Assembly (NCBI GenBank): GCA_036563645.1
Contig: DATCMA010000004.1
Location: forward strand, 55,002-119,001
Reading direction: 5' to 3'
DNA length: 64,000 bases
Origin: DATCMA01 sp036563645
GTDB taxonomy: Bacteria; Actinomycetota; Actinomycetes; Mycobacteriales; Micromonosporaceae
Shown here: in pieces, positions 51,379 through 59,747 of the stretch
How the letters are laid out: each line of letters begins with the position of its first letter
Numbering within the stretch: position 1 is the stretch's first letter
Notes under the pieces: model-generated
Seen by the model: only the letters and a program-made list of their open reading frames with translations
Told to the model about the DNA's origin: nothing
The model's database searches: none
Made by a program: the position numbers and the translations under genes

Positions 51379-53904
51379 ATGGTGGCCACCCAGAGGAACG
51401 CCCATCGGTCTTCTGAACTCGCCTGGTTGATCACCGGGCCACTGGCGTTCGTCGCCATCGTGAGCACCTCGGTGCTCCTGGCAGAGCATCCCAAGCCGAC
51501 CGGTGACTGGCCGGTCGGCTTGCTCTTTTTCGCGCTCTTCGTCACCGCCAACTCCGTCGTCCTCATGTTCGAGGTCCGGCGGCAGGCGTTCTCGGTCACC
51601 CTCGTCGAGATACCCCTCCTGCTGGGGCTGTACTTCCTACCCCCCGTCACGCTCATCCTGGTGCGGCTGCTGGGCTCGGTCGTGGCGCAGCTCGTCCGCC
51701 GCGTACCGCTGATCAAGCTGTGCTTCAACACCGCGAGTCACGTCGCCGCAGCCGCGTTGGCGAGCGTGTTCGTGTTCGCCGCTGGGCCCCCCACGGACCC
51801 TGGGCCGCGGACCTGGCTGATCCTCGCCGCCGCGGTCGGCCTCGGGGTGTTGGTGACGCTCGCCGCAGTGGTCGGCGTGGTCACCCTCGTGCAAGGCCGG
51901 ATCTCCAGTCGAGACCTGACGCGGACCGCGATTCCCGGGCTCATCGTGGCCGGCATCAACACCACCATCGGGCTTGTCGTCCTTGTGATCTTGAACCAAG
52001 GCCCGTGGTCGGTGTTCCTCCTCATCGCCCTCGCCACGTGCTTCGTCGTGGCCTACCGGGCGTACGCGCAGTTCCTGCACCAACACCGCACGTTGAGCAA
52101 GATCTACGAGCTCACCCGGGCGATCGCGGACACTCCCCACGACGGGACCCTCGCCGATGTCCTCCTCGGGCGGGTCCGGGAACTCCTCCAAGCCGAATAC
52201 GCCACGTTGTGGATGCCGGAGCTCGGCCGATACCCCGAGGTGCTGCTCTCCGCGCGGGTCGACGACCGAGGGCTGCTCGACGTGGCGGGCACCCCGGACA
52301 CCCTGCGGCGCCGGGTGGTCGAGACGGGTCAGACTCTCGCCGTCGGGGTGAAGTTCGGCGACGAGCAGATGCGTCGGGAGCTGCTCGGACCCAACGCCAA
52401 GGACGCCATCGCGGTGCCCCTCAAGGCGGGTTCCGCCGTCATCGGTTGCTTGGAGGTCTCCGGACGGCTCGGTGATCTTACTCACTTCGGCCCTGAGGAT
52501 GTCCGGCTGTTGGAGGCTGTCGCCGCGCACGCCGCCGTCGCCCTCGAGAACTCCCGTCTGGTCGAGCGCCTGCGCTACGACGCGACGTACGACGGGCTGA
52601 CCAAACTGGCCAACCGCCGACGGGTCATCGCGGCCCTGGAGGAGTCGGTAACCTCTCGCGCCCCCGGCGAGGTCGTCGCGATCCTCCTGTTCGACGTCGA
52701 CGGGCTGCGCGCGGTCAACGAGACGCTCGGCCACGCCGCTGGCGATCAGGTGTTGGTGGAGGTAGCCCGGCGCCTGCGCGCCTTCGCGCCGTCCTCGGCC
52801 CTGGTCGGGCGGGTCGGTGGTGACGAGTTCGTCGTGACGTTGCGCACGGAGAGCGCGGAGACAGCCATGGATCTCGCCGCGCAGCTCCGGGAGCAGGTTC
52901 GCGACCAAATTGAGTTCGACACCCTCGTCCTCGACGTCGACACCGTGGTCGGCGCGGTCGTCCACCCCGACCACGGGAGCGACCCGGCCACGCTGCTGCA
53001 GCGGGCCGAACTCGCCGCGTCAGCCGCGCGGGGGATGCCGGGGGGTATCCAGCTCTTCCATCCGGGGTTGGAGTCCCGCTCCGTCCGTCGGCTCTGTCTC
53101 GCCGGGGATCTGCGCCGCGCGCTCGATAACGGGGATGTCACGGTCTTCTACCAGCCGAAGGTGACGCTGGGGGACCGGCGCCTGGTCGGGGTGGAGTGCC
53201 TGGCCCGCTGGGAGCATCCCGTGCACGGGGCGGTCGCCCCGGAGGACTTCGTGGCGGTCGCCGAGCACACCGGCCAGGTGAGCCGGCTCACCGAGGTGGT
53301 GCTGAGAGAAGGCCTGCGGCGCTGTCGGGAGTGGGCCGCTTCGGAGCCGCTCCCGGTAGCCGTCAATCTCTCCGCGCGAACGCTCTTCGACCCGAACTTC
53401 CCCCGCCTGGTGGAGGAGCTCCTGGCGGAGTCCGGCGTCGAGCCTGAGCTGGTGACCTTCGAGATCAACGAGCGGGCCTTCCTCGACGGCACCGAGCGTG
53501 CCCTCTCGGCGCTGCGCCGGCTGCGGGACCTCGGGGTTCGGCTCTCGGTGGACGACTTCGGCACCGGGAGTTCGTCCCTGTCGTACCTCCGTCGGCTCCC
53601 TGTGCACGAGATCAAGGTCGACCGCTCGTTCGTCCAGGGGATGGCGACCGATCCTGGCGACCTGGCGATCGTCAACGCGGTCGTCACGCTCTCCCAGCAG
53701 TTTGGGCTCACCGTGGTCGCCGAGGGCGTGGAGAGCGAGCTGACCCTCGAGTTGCTCCAGGACATCGGATGCCAGATCGGGCAGGGCTTCCTCTTCAGCC
53801 GTCCCCTGCCGTACGAGCGCCTGGCTGCCTGGTGGGAGGCGCAGGGCGACCAGGAGTCCTCGCCCTCGTCCGGAGAGGTCCGTCGGCTCCGGGTTGTCCC
53901 GTAG
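51379..53904 (+). CDS. Membrane GAF-GGDEF-EAL protein (c-di-GMP turnover)
   Basis: An 841-residue protein. Residues about 15-235 are six or so membrane helices (MASE-like). A GAF-like domain follows (about 250-395), then GGDEF (about 400-560) with an intact VGGDEFV active site, then EAL (about 570-825). The EAL motif is ECL (VECLARWEHP), but Asn (VAVNLSART), Glu (FEINERAF), DDFGTGSSSLSYL, Lys (HEIKVDRSF) and Glu (AEGVES) are kept. Both activities may exist, with the first motif drifted. A sequence of Ala/Val-rich helices suggests a membrane-signal input. Confidence 0.93.
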   Translation: MVATQRNAHRSSELAWLITGPLAFVAIVSTSVLLAEHPKPTGDWPVGLLFFALFVTANSVVLMFEVRRQAFSVTLVEIPLLLGLYFLPPVTLILVRLLGSVVAQLVRRVPLIKLCFNTASHVAAAALASVFVFAAGPPTDPGPRTWLILAAAVGLGVLVTLAAVVGVVTLVQGRISSRDLTRTAIPGLIVAGINTTIGLVVLVILNQGPWSVFLLIALATCFVVAYRAYAQFLHQHRTLSKIYELTRAIADTPHDGTLADVLLGRVRELLQAEYATLWMPELGRYPEVLLSARVDDRGLLDVAGTPDTLRRRVVETGQTLAVGVKFGDEQMRRELLGPNAKDAIAVPLKAGSAVIGCLEVSGRLGDLTHFGPEDVRLLEAVAAHAAVALENSRLVERLRYDATYDGLTKLANRRRVIAALEESVTSRAPGEVVAILLFDVDGLRAVNETLGHAAGDQVLVEVARRLRAFAPSSALVGRVGGDEFVVTLRTESAETAMDLAAQLREQVRDQIEFDTLVLDVDTVVGAVVHPDHGSDPATLLQRAELAASAARGMPGGIQLFHPGLESRSVRRLCLAGDLRRALDNGDVTVFYQPKVTLGDRRLVGVECLARWEHPVHGAVAPEDFVAVAEHTGQVSRLTEVVLREGLRRCREWAASEPLPVAVNLSARTLFDPNFPRLVEELLAESGVEPELVTFEINERAFLDGTERALSALRRLRDLGVRLSVDDFGTGSSSLSYLRRLPVHEIKVDRSFVQGMATDPGDLAIVNAVVTLSQQFGLTVVAEGVESELTLELLQDIGCQIGQGFLFSRPLPYERLAAWWEAQGDQESSPSSGEVRRLRVVP

Positions 53905-53984
53905 GTGAGTGATGCGGGCAGGGCGATTTCGTCTCCGCGCCGATGCCGTGTACTCTTACCCCTGCGTGTCGTGCGAGACCGCAC

Positions 53985-54057
53985 GCCCCCTTAGCTCAGT
54001 CGGCAGAGCGTCTCCATGGTAAGGAGAAGGTCTACGGTTCGATTCCGTAAGGGGGCT
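53985..54057 (+). tRNA. tRNA-Thr (anticodon GGT)
   Basis: Acceptor stem GCCCCCT / AGGGGGC, D-arm TAGCTCAGTCGGCAGAGC, anticodon GGT at 54018-54020, T-arm TACGGTTCGATTCCGTA. No CCA encoded. It is followed by tRNA-Met as in other actinobacteria. Confidence 0.96.
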
Positions 54058-54083
54058 CAGGAGGGTCACGTGGACCCGTTCAC

Positions 54084-54156
54084 GGCGGTGTAGCTCAGTT
54101 GGCAGAGCAAGCGGCTCATAATCGCTGTGTCGCCGGTTCAAGTCCGGCCACCGCTA
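54084..54156 (+). tRNA. tRNA-Met (anticodon CAT)
   Basis: Acceptor GGCGGTG / CACCGCT with one G-T pair, anticodon CAT at 54117-54119, T-arm CCGGTTCAAGTCCGG. The conserved place before rpmG marks it as elongator Met rather than tRNA-Ile2. Confidence 0.93.
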
Positions 54157-54193
54157 CTGCTCCAGTCTTCGGGCTTACCCCGGGGACGGGGCG

Positions 54194-54215
54194 CGGGCGT
54201 GACCACGCCCGTTTT
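54194..54215 (+). terminator. Terminator after tRNA-Thr/tRNA-Met
   Basis: Stem CGGGCGT with ACGCCCG and loop GACC, followed by TTTT. Confidence 0.7.
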
Positions 54216-54243
54216 GCATGTCTGAACGGCCTGCGTTTAGGCT
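54214..54243 (+). promoter_or_regulatory. Candidate promoter of rpmG
   Basis: TTGCAT (54214-54219), 18 bases, TAGGCT (54238-54243). It begins in the T-run of the tRNA terminator. Confidence 0.45.
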
Positions 54244-54286
54244 GACGCGTCGTAGTCCAACCGATTAGCGAGGAAGGCACTCCGCC

Positions 54287-54451
54287 GTGGCCAAGAGCGA
54301 TGTCCGTCCCAAGATCACTTTGGCGTGTGTGGAGTGCAAGGAACGCAACTACATCACGCGTAAGAACCGTCGGAACGACCCAGACCGCCTTGAGCTGAGG
54401 AAGTTCTGTCCCCGGGACGGTCGACACACCATCCACCGCGAGACGCGCTGA
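54287..54451 (+). CDS. rpmG: 50S ribosomal protein L33
   Basis: 54 residues (MAKSDVRPKITLACVECKERN...). GGAAGG precedes the GTG. The first Cys pair is CVEC. In the second pair, normally CPxC, this protein reads KFCPRDGRHT: the fourth Cys is Asp, so a normal four-Cys zinc site is not present. Order tRNA-Met, rpmG, hadAB, tRNA-Trp, secE, nusG matches actinobacteria such as mycobacteria. Confidence 0.95.
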   Translation: MAKSDVRPKITLACVECKERNYITRKNRRNDPDRLELRKFCPRDGRHTIHRETR

Positions 54452-54558
54452 CACTTGTCGGCGCGACCGGTCAGCGGCGTATCGAACGTCGGTCTGGTGT
54501 GAGGGAGGACACCCCCTCCGCCGGCCGACGTTCTTTGTTGCCCGTATAGTTTCGCGGC

Positions 54559-55005
54559 ATGCCTTTGGACCAGTCCTTCGTCGGTCGGACATACCCGCCG
54601 ACCGCCCCGTACCTCGTGGGGCGCGAGAAGATCCGTGAGTTCGCGACGGCGATTGGCGCCACTGACCCCGCCTACCACGATCCCGAGGCCGCCCGTGCGT
54701 TGGGTTACCCGGACGTGGTGGCGCCGCCCACCTTCCCGGTGGTGATCACGTTTGCCGCGAGTCAGCAGATCATCGACGACCCGGCGCTTGGCATCGACTT
54801 CAGTCGCGTGGTCCACGGCGAGCAGCGGTTCACGTACACCCGGCCGGTGGTCGCGGGCGATGAGTTGGTCTGCGTCAACACGATCGAGGACGTCAGCTCC
54901 CGCGGCGGCCACGACTTCCTCGGGACACGCACCGAGGTGACGACCGTCAGCGGTGAACCCGTCGTGACCGTGTGGTCGAAGCTCGTCGTCCGTGGGGAGG
55001 GCTGA
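54559..55005 (+). CDS. hadA: HadA-like FAS1-type dehydratase subunit
   Basis: A 148-residue MaoC-related protein of the (3R)-hydroxyacyl-ACP dehydratase type (FVGRTYPPTAPYLVGREKIREFATAIGATDPAYHDPEAARALGYPDVVAPPTFPV). It lacks the full Asp/His pair and should pair with HadB as the substrate-binding subunit. In mycobacteria the pair elongates long acyl chains; here it is kept at the same locus. TATAGT at 54545-54550 lies eight bases before the ATG with no ribosome site, so it is probably leaderless. Confidence 0.9.
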   Translation: MPLDQSFVGRTYPPTAPYLVGREKIREFATAIGATDPAYHDPEAARALGYPDVVAPPTFPVVITFAASQQIIDDPALGIDFSRVVHGEQRFTYTRPVVAGDELVCVNTIEDVSSRGGHDFLGTRTEVTTVSGEPVVTVWSKLVVRGEG

Positions 55006-55006
55006 C

Positions 55007-55423
55007 ATGGATCTGCCGGTGAAGACCTTTCGGGTGACGCGGGCGGACCTCATCCGCTACGCCGGCGCGTCGGGGGACTTCAACCCCATCCACTGGAGCG
55101 ATCGGGTCGCCACCGCCGTGGGGCTGCCGGGCGTGATCGCGCACGGGATGCTCACCATGGCGCTCGTCGGGCGCGCGGTCACGGAGTGGGCGGGCTCCCC
55201 GGACGCCATCGTGGAGTACGGTGTCCGGTTCGCGCGGCCGGTCGTGGTCCCGGACGACGACGAGGGGACGGAGATCGAAGTCCGTGCGGTGGTCAAGGGC
55301 GTGACGGACGACGGCCTGACGCGGTTGGATCTCACCGCCACCTGCCGCGGTGAGAAGGTGCTCGCCCAGGCGCGGGCGCTCGTGCGGATGCGCGACTCCG
55401 AGCCGGCTGCGACTCGCGTGTGA
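55007..55423 (+). CDS. hadB: HadB-like catalytic MaoC dehydratase subunit
   Basis: 138 residues of hot-dog fold. The catalytic pair is in DFNPIHW and VIAHGMLTMALVGRAVT is the family block. It starts one base after hadA ends, with GGGGAGG upstream, so the pair is co-translated and forms a heterodimer that dehydrates 3-hydroxyacyl-ACP. No hadC follows; tRNA-Trp is next. Confidence 0.93.
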   Translation: MDLPVKTFRVTRADLIRYAGASGDFNPIHWSDRVATAVGLPGVIAHGMLTMALVGRAVTEWAGSPDAIVEYGVRFARPVVVPDDDEGTEIEVRAVVKGVTDDGLTRLDLTATCRGEKVLAQARALVRMRDSEPAATRV

Positions 55424-55443
55424 CGGGGGAGGGGTGTAACCGA

Positions 55444-55473
55444 TTGGGAAAGTTGGCCGTCTACCCGTACACT
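55444..55473 (+). promoter_or_regulatory. Promoter of tRNA-Trp / secE region
   Basis: TTGGGA (55444-55449), 18 bases, TACACT (55468-55473). The same -10 is used before rpoB. Confidence 0.6.
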
Positions 55474-55551
55474 GGTCGGCCGTAGGGTAGTGCGCCCTAG
55501 TTCGGCGCGCGTCCGTGACGCGTTGCCGGCGAGGGTGTACGGCGCCCTCAC

Positions 55552-55624
<73 letters not shown>

Positions 55625-55848
55625 CGCCTAAGGCCTGACCGGCCCCGGGGGCCGGTGCCGTATCGCGGCAGCCGACCCGTGGTGGTGGCGTCCGGCGTGC
55701 TTCGCCGGACGCCCCGGTGCCAGGCCGGTCGCCTCCGTCGGCTTGCCGGCTACGGCCGCCCCCGGTGACCGGTGTGGGCGGCCGGCGTGACCACCGCACG
55801 CGCGTCGTGCGGACGCGTTACCCATCCACCCCCGCGACGGAGGGCGAA

Positions 55849-56229
55849 GTGGCCGAGACCAACCGGCGTGGTGACGACGCCGCGGACGACCGCCTGGAGA
55901 ACGAGGCGGCCGACGACGCTGCTAGCAAAGAGTCGACGTCACGTGGCGGCACCGCCACACAAGCTCGGCAGAAGACGGAGTCGGACGACGACGGCAAGGC
56001 GTCGAACGACAAGGCTAAGAAGGACGACACTGAGCGGGTCGGATTCTTCGGGCGGATCGCTCGGTTTGTCCGCGAAGTCGTCGCCGAGCTGCGTAAGGTC
56101 ATCTGGCCGACCCGTAAGGAACTCCTGACGTACACCGCCGTGGTGGTCACGTTCGTCGCCGTCGTGCTGACGATCGTGGCTCTCCTGGACTACGGGTTCG
56201 CCAAGGGCGTACTCCTGGTCTTCGGGTAA
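55849..56229 (+). CDS. secE: Preprotein translocase subunit SecE
   Basis: 126 residues. The C-terminal 60 are the SecE domain (FFGRIARFVREVVAELRKVIWPTRKELLTYT then one membrane helix). The first 60 residues are an acidic and charged extension, longer than in E. coli but usual in actinobacteria. GGAGGG precedes the GTG. SecE holds the SecYEG channel together. nusG follows. Confidence 0.96.
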   Translation: MAETNRRGDDAADDRLENEAADDAASKESTSRGGTATQARQKTESDDDGKASNDKAKKDDTERVGFFGRIARFVREVVAELRKVIWPTRKELLTYTAVVVTFVAVVLTIVALLDYGFAKGVLLVFG

Positions 56230-56271
56230 ACAAAGAGCTAATACGAGCTGACGTAACGGAAGTGAGCGAGC

Positions 56272-56958
56272 GTGCCTGAGTACGACGAGACCGCTGGTGC
56301 CGCCGAGGACCAGTCTCCGGCGGCTGCGGCTGGGGAGGAATCGGCTGACGAGCAGGAGGCCGAATTCGACCCGGTCGCGGAGCTGCGGGAGAAGCTGCGG
56401 TACGCGCCCGGAGACTGGTACGTGGTGCATTCGTACGCCGGCTACGAGAACAGGGTCAAGGCCAACCTCGAGTCCCGGATCGCCAGCCTCGACATGGAGG
56501 ACTACATCTACCAGGTCGAGGTGCCGACCCGGGAGGAGATCGAAGTCAAGAACGGGAAGCGCCAGCAGGTCCAGAACAAGATCTTCCCGGGCTACATCCT
56601 GGTGCGGATGGAGCTGACCCCGGAGTCGTACTCCTGCGTGCGGAACACTCCGGGTGTGACGGGCTTCGTTGGCGCGACCGAACGGCCGGACCGTCCCGCG
56701 CCGCTGTCGCTCGACGAGGTGGTGAAGTGGCTCGCCCCGTCGCTTGAGGCGTCCCGCAAGAAGAAGACGAAGCCCGAGGTGAAGGTGCTCGACTTCGAGG
56801 TCGGGGACTCGGTGACGGTGACCGACGGCGCGTTTGCCTCGCTCCCGGCCACGATCAGCGAGATCAACCCGGACCAGCAGAAGCTCAAGGTGCTGGTGTC
56901 GATCTTCGGTCGGGAGACCCCCGTCGAGCTCAACTTCAACCAGGTCGCCAAGCTCTGA
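56272..56958 (+). CDS. nusG: Transcription antitermination factor NusG
   Basis: 228 residues. An acidic N-terminal extension (about 1-45) precedes the NGN domain (about 48-165, DWYVVHSYAGYENRVKANLESRI, FPGYILVRM) and a KOW domain (about 175-228, FEVGDSVTVTDGAFASLPATISEIN). It binds RNA polymerase and, through KOW, Rho or ribosomal protein S10. Confidence 0.97.
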   Translation: MPEYDETAGAAEDQSPAAAAGEESADEQEAEFDPVAELREKLRYAPGDWYVVHSYAGYENRVKANLESRIASLDMEDYIYQVEVPTREEIEVKNGKRQQVQNKIFPGYILVRMELTPESYSCVRNTPGVTGFVGATERPDRPAPLSLDEVVKWLAPSLEASRKKKTKPEVKVLDFEVGDSVTVTDGAFASLPATISEINPDQQKLKVLVSIFGRETPVELNFNQVAKL

Positions 56959-57102
56959 CCCAGGGCCCCGGCGACGACCTCGGGACAGGGCCTGGGGCGC
57001 CGCTGCGCTACCCTAGGGCGTTGGCTCGGCGGGCGCGGGTGAGCGTGCGCGCCCGAAGGTGATGCCAGGTGCTGTCCCACCAGATTTAGCCCAGGAAGAG
57101 AC

Positions 57103-57534
57103 ATGCCTCCGAAGAAGAAGATCGTCAAGACGTTCACGCTTCAGCTGCCAGCGGGACAGGCCACGCCGGCGCCGCCGGTCGGTCCGGCGCTCGGCCAGCA
57201 CGGCGTGAACATCATGGAGTTCTGCAAGGCGTACAACGCCCAGACGGAGTCGCAGCGGGGGGACATCGTCCCCGCTGAGATCACCGTCTACGAGGACCGC
57301 TCGTTCACGTTCGTGCTGAAGACGCCGCCCGCTGCCCAGCTGCTCATCAAGGCTGCGGGTGTGCAGAAGGGGTCTGGCGTGCCCCACCGGGAGAAGGTCG
57401 GTTCGATCACGCGCGAGCAGCTCCGCGAGATCGCCCAGCGGAAGATGCCGGACCTCAACGCCAAGACCCTCGAGCAGGCCGAGAAGATCGTCGCGGGTAC
57501 CGCTCGGTCGATGGGCATCACCATCCGCGACTAG
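57103..57534 (+). CDS. rplK: 50S ribosomal protein L11
   Basis: 143 residues, full length. LQLPAGQATPAPPVGPALGQHGVNIMEFCKAYNAQT is the N-terminal domain and the RNA-binding C-terminal domain ends GTARSMGITI. It is first of the L11-L1 pair. AGGAAGAG precedes the ATG. Confidence 0.98.
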   Translation: MPPKKKIVKTFTLQLPAGQATPAPPVGPALGQHGVNIMEFCKAYNAQTESQRGDIVPAEITVYEDRSFTFVLKTPPAAQLLIKAAGVQKGSGVPHREKVGSITREQLREIAQRKMPDLNAKTLEQAEKIVAGTARSMGITIRD

Positions 57535-57618
57535 CGATTCGCTGGACCTGGCTGACCGTCCCCTGGACGTGGGAGGGCGCGCGCCGCGCGACCCGCGAGG
57601 AACCACAGGAGAGAGCAG

Positions 57619-58335
57619 ATGCGACGCAGCAAGAACTACCGCAAGGCGGCTGAGCTGGTCGACCGGACCAAGCTCTACACGCCCGCCGAGGCGATGCGGC
57701 TGGCTAAGGCGACCAGCACCGTGAAGTTCGACGCCACGGTCGAGGTCGCGATGCGCCTGGGGGTCGATCCGCGGAAGGCTGACCAGATGGTGCGTGGCAC
57801 GGTCAACCTGCCGCACGGCACCGGTAAGACCGCTCGCGTGATCGTCTTCGCCGCTGGCGCGAAAGCTGAGGAGGCCAAGGCCGCGGGCGCCGACGTCGTG
57901 GGGACCGACGACCTGGTCGCCCGGATTCAGGAGGGCTGGCTGGAATTCGACGCCGCGATCGCCACGCCGGACCAGATGGCGAAGATCGGTCGGATCGCGC
58001 GGATCCTGGGCCCGCGCGGTCTCATGCCGAACCCGAAGACGGGCACGGTGACCATGGACGTCGCCAAGGCCGTCTCGGATATCAAGGGCGGTAAGATCGC
58101 GTTCCGCGTGGACAAGCACGCCAACCTCCACCTCATCATCGGGAAGACGTCGTTCGACGAGGCCAAGCTCATCGACAACTACGCCGCGGTCCTCGATGAG
58201 GTGCTCCGGGCGAAGCCGTCATCGGCGAAGGGCAAGTACATCAAGAAGGTCACGGTGACCACGACGATGGGCCCGGGCATCCCGGTCGACCCGAACATCG
58301 TCCGGAACCTGCACGAGGTCCCGGCCGGGGCATAA
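57619..58335 (+). CDS. rplA: 50S ribosomal protein L1
   Basis: 238 residues, full length, with the family segment GPRGLMPNPKTGTVT and the KKVTVTTTMGPGIPVD C-terminus. GGAGAGAGCAG precedes the ATG. In bacteria L1 represses its own operon by binding the mRNA leader. Confidence 0.98.
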   Translation: MRRSKNYRKAAELVDRTKLYTPAEAMRLAKATSTVKFDATVEVAMRLGVDPRKADQMVRGTVNLPHGTGKTARVIVFAAGAKAEEAKAAGADVVGTDDLVARIQEGWLEFDAAIATPDQMAKIGRIARILGPRGLMPNPKTGTVTMDVAKAVSDIKGGKIAFRVDKHANLHLIIGKTSFDEAKLIDNYAAVLDEVLRAKPSSAKGKYIKKVTVTTTMGPGIPVDPNIVRNLHEVPAGA

Positions 58336-58357
58336 GCGCGGATAGTCGTCGTGACCA

Positions 58358-58382
58358 GGGCGTTCCCCTGCGGGGAGCGCCC
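58358..58382 (+). terminator. Hairpin after rplA
   Basis: An 11-bp stem with one G-T pair (58358-58368 with 58372-58382) and loop TGC, with no T-run. It may terminate or attenuate between the L11-L1 and L10-L12 units. Confidence 0.5.
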
Positions 58383-58432
58383 CGGTGTCGTCTGGGCACT
58401 GCTCCGGAGCGTGACGAACCGGGGGACTCAAT

Positions 58433-58462
58433 TTGGCGAGGGCCGCTGCGGTCGCGTAGTCT
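58433..58462 (+). promoter_or_regulatory. Promoter of rplJL
   Basis: TTGGCG (58433-58438), 18 bases, TAGTCT (58457-58462). It predicts a leader of about 225 bases before rplJ. Confidence 0.6.
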
Positions 58463-58468
58463 GTCCCG

Positions 58469-58690
58469 GTGCCTGGCCTTCGGGCCAGCAAGCCATCCAC
58501 CCGAAGACCGCTGGTCACCGTGCCACGCACGGTTGAAGGTCCCGTTTTCACGGGCGGCCCGCGCAGGGGAAATACGGTGCACTGTCGGCCGTCATCGGTC
58601 GCCTCTCGCCCCGTGTGCCTCTGCGCCGGGGCGTTTTTCGTTGCGGCGGGTCCCTGCCGGAAGGCAGCCAGCCTGAGCAACGAGAGAGGA
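58469..58690 (+). ncRNA. L10-type autoregulatory mRNA leader
   Basis: The stretch between the rplJ promoter and start codon is gene-free and rich in stems (for example CCTGGCCTTCGGGCCAG near 58471-58487, and CCCGTTTTCACGGG). Ribosomal L10 leaders bind the L10-L12 complex and repress translation. The assignment rests on position and length, and the boundaries are estimates. Confidence 0.55.
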
Positions 58691-58695
58691 GGGAC

Positions 58696-59241
58696 ATGGC
58701 GGAGAAGCCGATCCGGGCCGACAAGGCCGCTGCGGTTGCGGAGCTCACCGAGAAGTTCCGCACCTCGGAGGCCACTGTGCTGACCGAGTACCGCGGCCTG
58801 ACGGTCAAGCAGCTCACCGAGCTCCGGCGCGCGCTGGGTGACACCGCGACCTACCAGGTCACCAAGAACACGCTGGCCAAGCGTGCGGCAGCGGCGGCGG
58901 GTATCGAGGGCCTCGACGACCTGTTCACCGGTCCGACCGCACTCGCCTTCGTCACGGGCGACGTCGTCGAGGCGGCGAAGAGCCTGCGCGACTTCGCGAA
59001 GGCCAACCCGCCGCTTGTGATCAAGGGCGGTGTGTACGAGGGCAAGGCGCTGACGGCGGCCGAGGTCACCAAGCTGGCCGACCTCGAGTCTCGCGAGGTG
59101 CTGCTTGCCAAGCTGGCCGGCGCGATGAAGGCCAACCTGAGCAAGGCCGCGGCCGTGCTGCAGGCGCCGCTGTCGAAGGCTGTTCGCACGGTGGCCGCGC
59201 TCGAGGAGAAGAAGCGCGAGCAGGAGGGGCAGGCCGCGTAG
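58696..59241 (+). CDS. rplJ: 50S ribosomal protein L10
   Basis: 181 residues. The N-terminal rRNA/L11-contact domain (LTEKFRTSEATVLTEYRGLTVKQLTELRRAL) and C-terminal helix for L12 dimers are present. GGAGGG precedes ATG 58696; the longer frame from 58615 lies in the leader and is rejected. Confidence 0.98.
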   Translation: MAEKPIRADKAAAVAELTEKFRTSEATVLTEYRGLTVKQLTELRRALGDTATYQVTKNTLAKRAAAAAGIEGLDDLFTGPTALAFVTGDVVEAAKSLRDFAKANPPLVIKGGVYEGKALTAAEVTKLADLESREVLLAKLAGAMKANLSKAAAVLQAPLSKAVRTVAALEEKKREQEGQAA

Positions 59242-59297
59242 CGCGGCACGCCTGATCACCTTCCATCCGACTGGACATGTGAGAAAGGACGCCAGAC

Positions 59298-59693
59298 ATG
59301 GCGAAGCTCAGCACCGAAGAGCTGCTCGAGGCGTTCAAGGAGATGACGCTCATCGAGCTCTCGGAGTTCGTGAAGAAGTTCGAGGAGACCTTCGACGTTC
59401 AGGCGGCCGCGCCGGTGGCCGTTGCCGCTGCCGCGCCGGGTGCCGCGCCGGGTGCCGCTGCGGCTGAGGCCGAGCCCGAGAAGGACGAGTTCGACGTCAT
59501 CCTCGAGAACGACGGCGGCAAGAAGATCCAGGTCATCAAGGTCGTGCGTGAGCTCACCGGCCTGGGTCTCAAGGAGGCCAAGGACCTCGTGGAGGGCGCG
59601 CCGAAGCCCGTTCTCGAGAAGGTCAACAAGGAGACCGCGGACAAGGCCAAGGCCAAGCTCGAGGCCGAGGGCGCCAAGGTCACCGTTAAGTGA
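59298..59693 (+). CDS. rplL: 50S ribosomal protein L7/L12
   Basis: 131 residues. N-terminal dimer domain (MAKLSTEELLEAFKEMTLIELSEFVKKFEE), Ala/Pro-rich hinge (about 40-58) and C-terminal factor-binding domain (KVVRELTGLGLKEAKDLVEGAPKPV). GAAAGGA precedes the ATG. Confidence 0.98.
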   Translation: MAKLSTEELLEAFKEMTLIELSEFVKKFEETFDVQAAAPVAVAAAAPGAAPGAAAAEAEPEKDEFDVILENDGGKKIQVIKVVRELTGLGLKEAKDLVEGAPKPVLEKVNKETADKAKAKLEAEGAKVTVK

Positions 59694-59700
59694 GCTAGAT

Positions 59701-59747
59701 CACGGTGATGGCGGGCGGCGGCGTGCGCGTCGCCGCCCGCTACCGTG
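59701..59747 (+). terminator. Attenuator-like hairpin between rplL and rpoB
   Basis: CACGGT (59701-59706) pairs ACCGTG (59742-59747), and GCGGGCGGCG (59711-59720) pairs CGCCGCCCGC (59731-59740). Position and shape resemble the partial terminator that sets the ratio of ribosomal protein to RNA polymerase in other bacteria. Confidence 0.7.
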
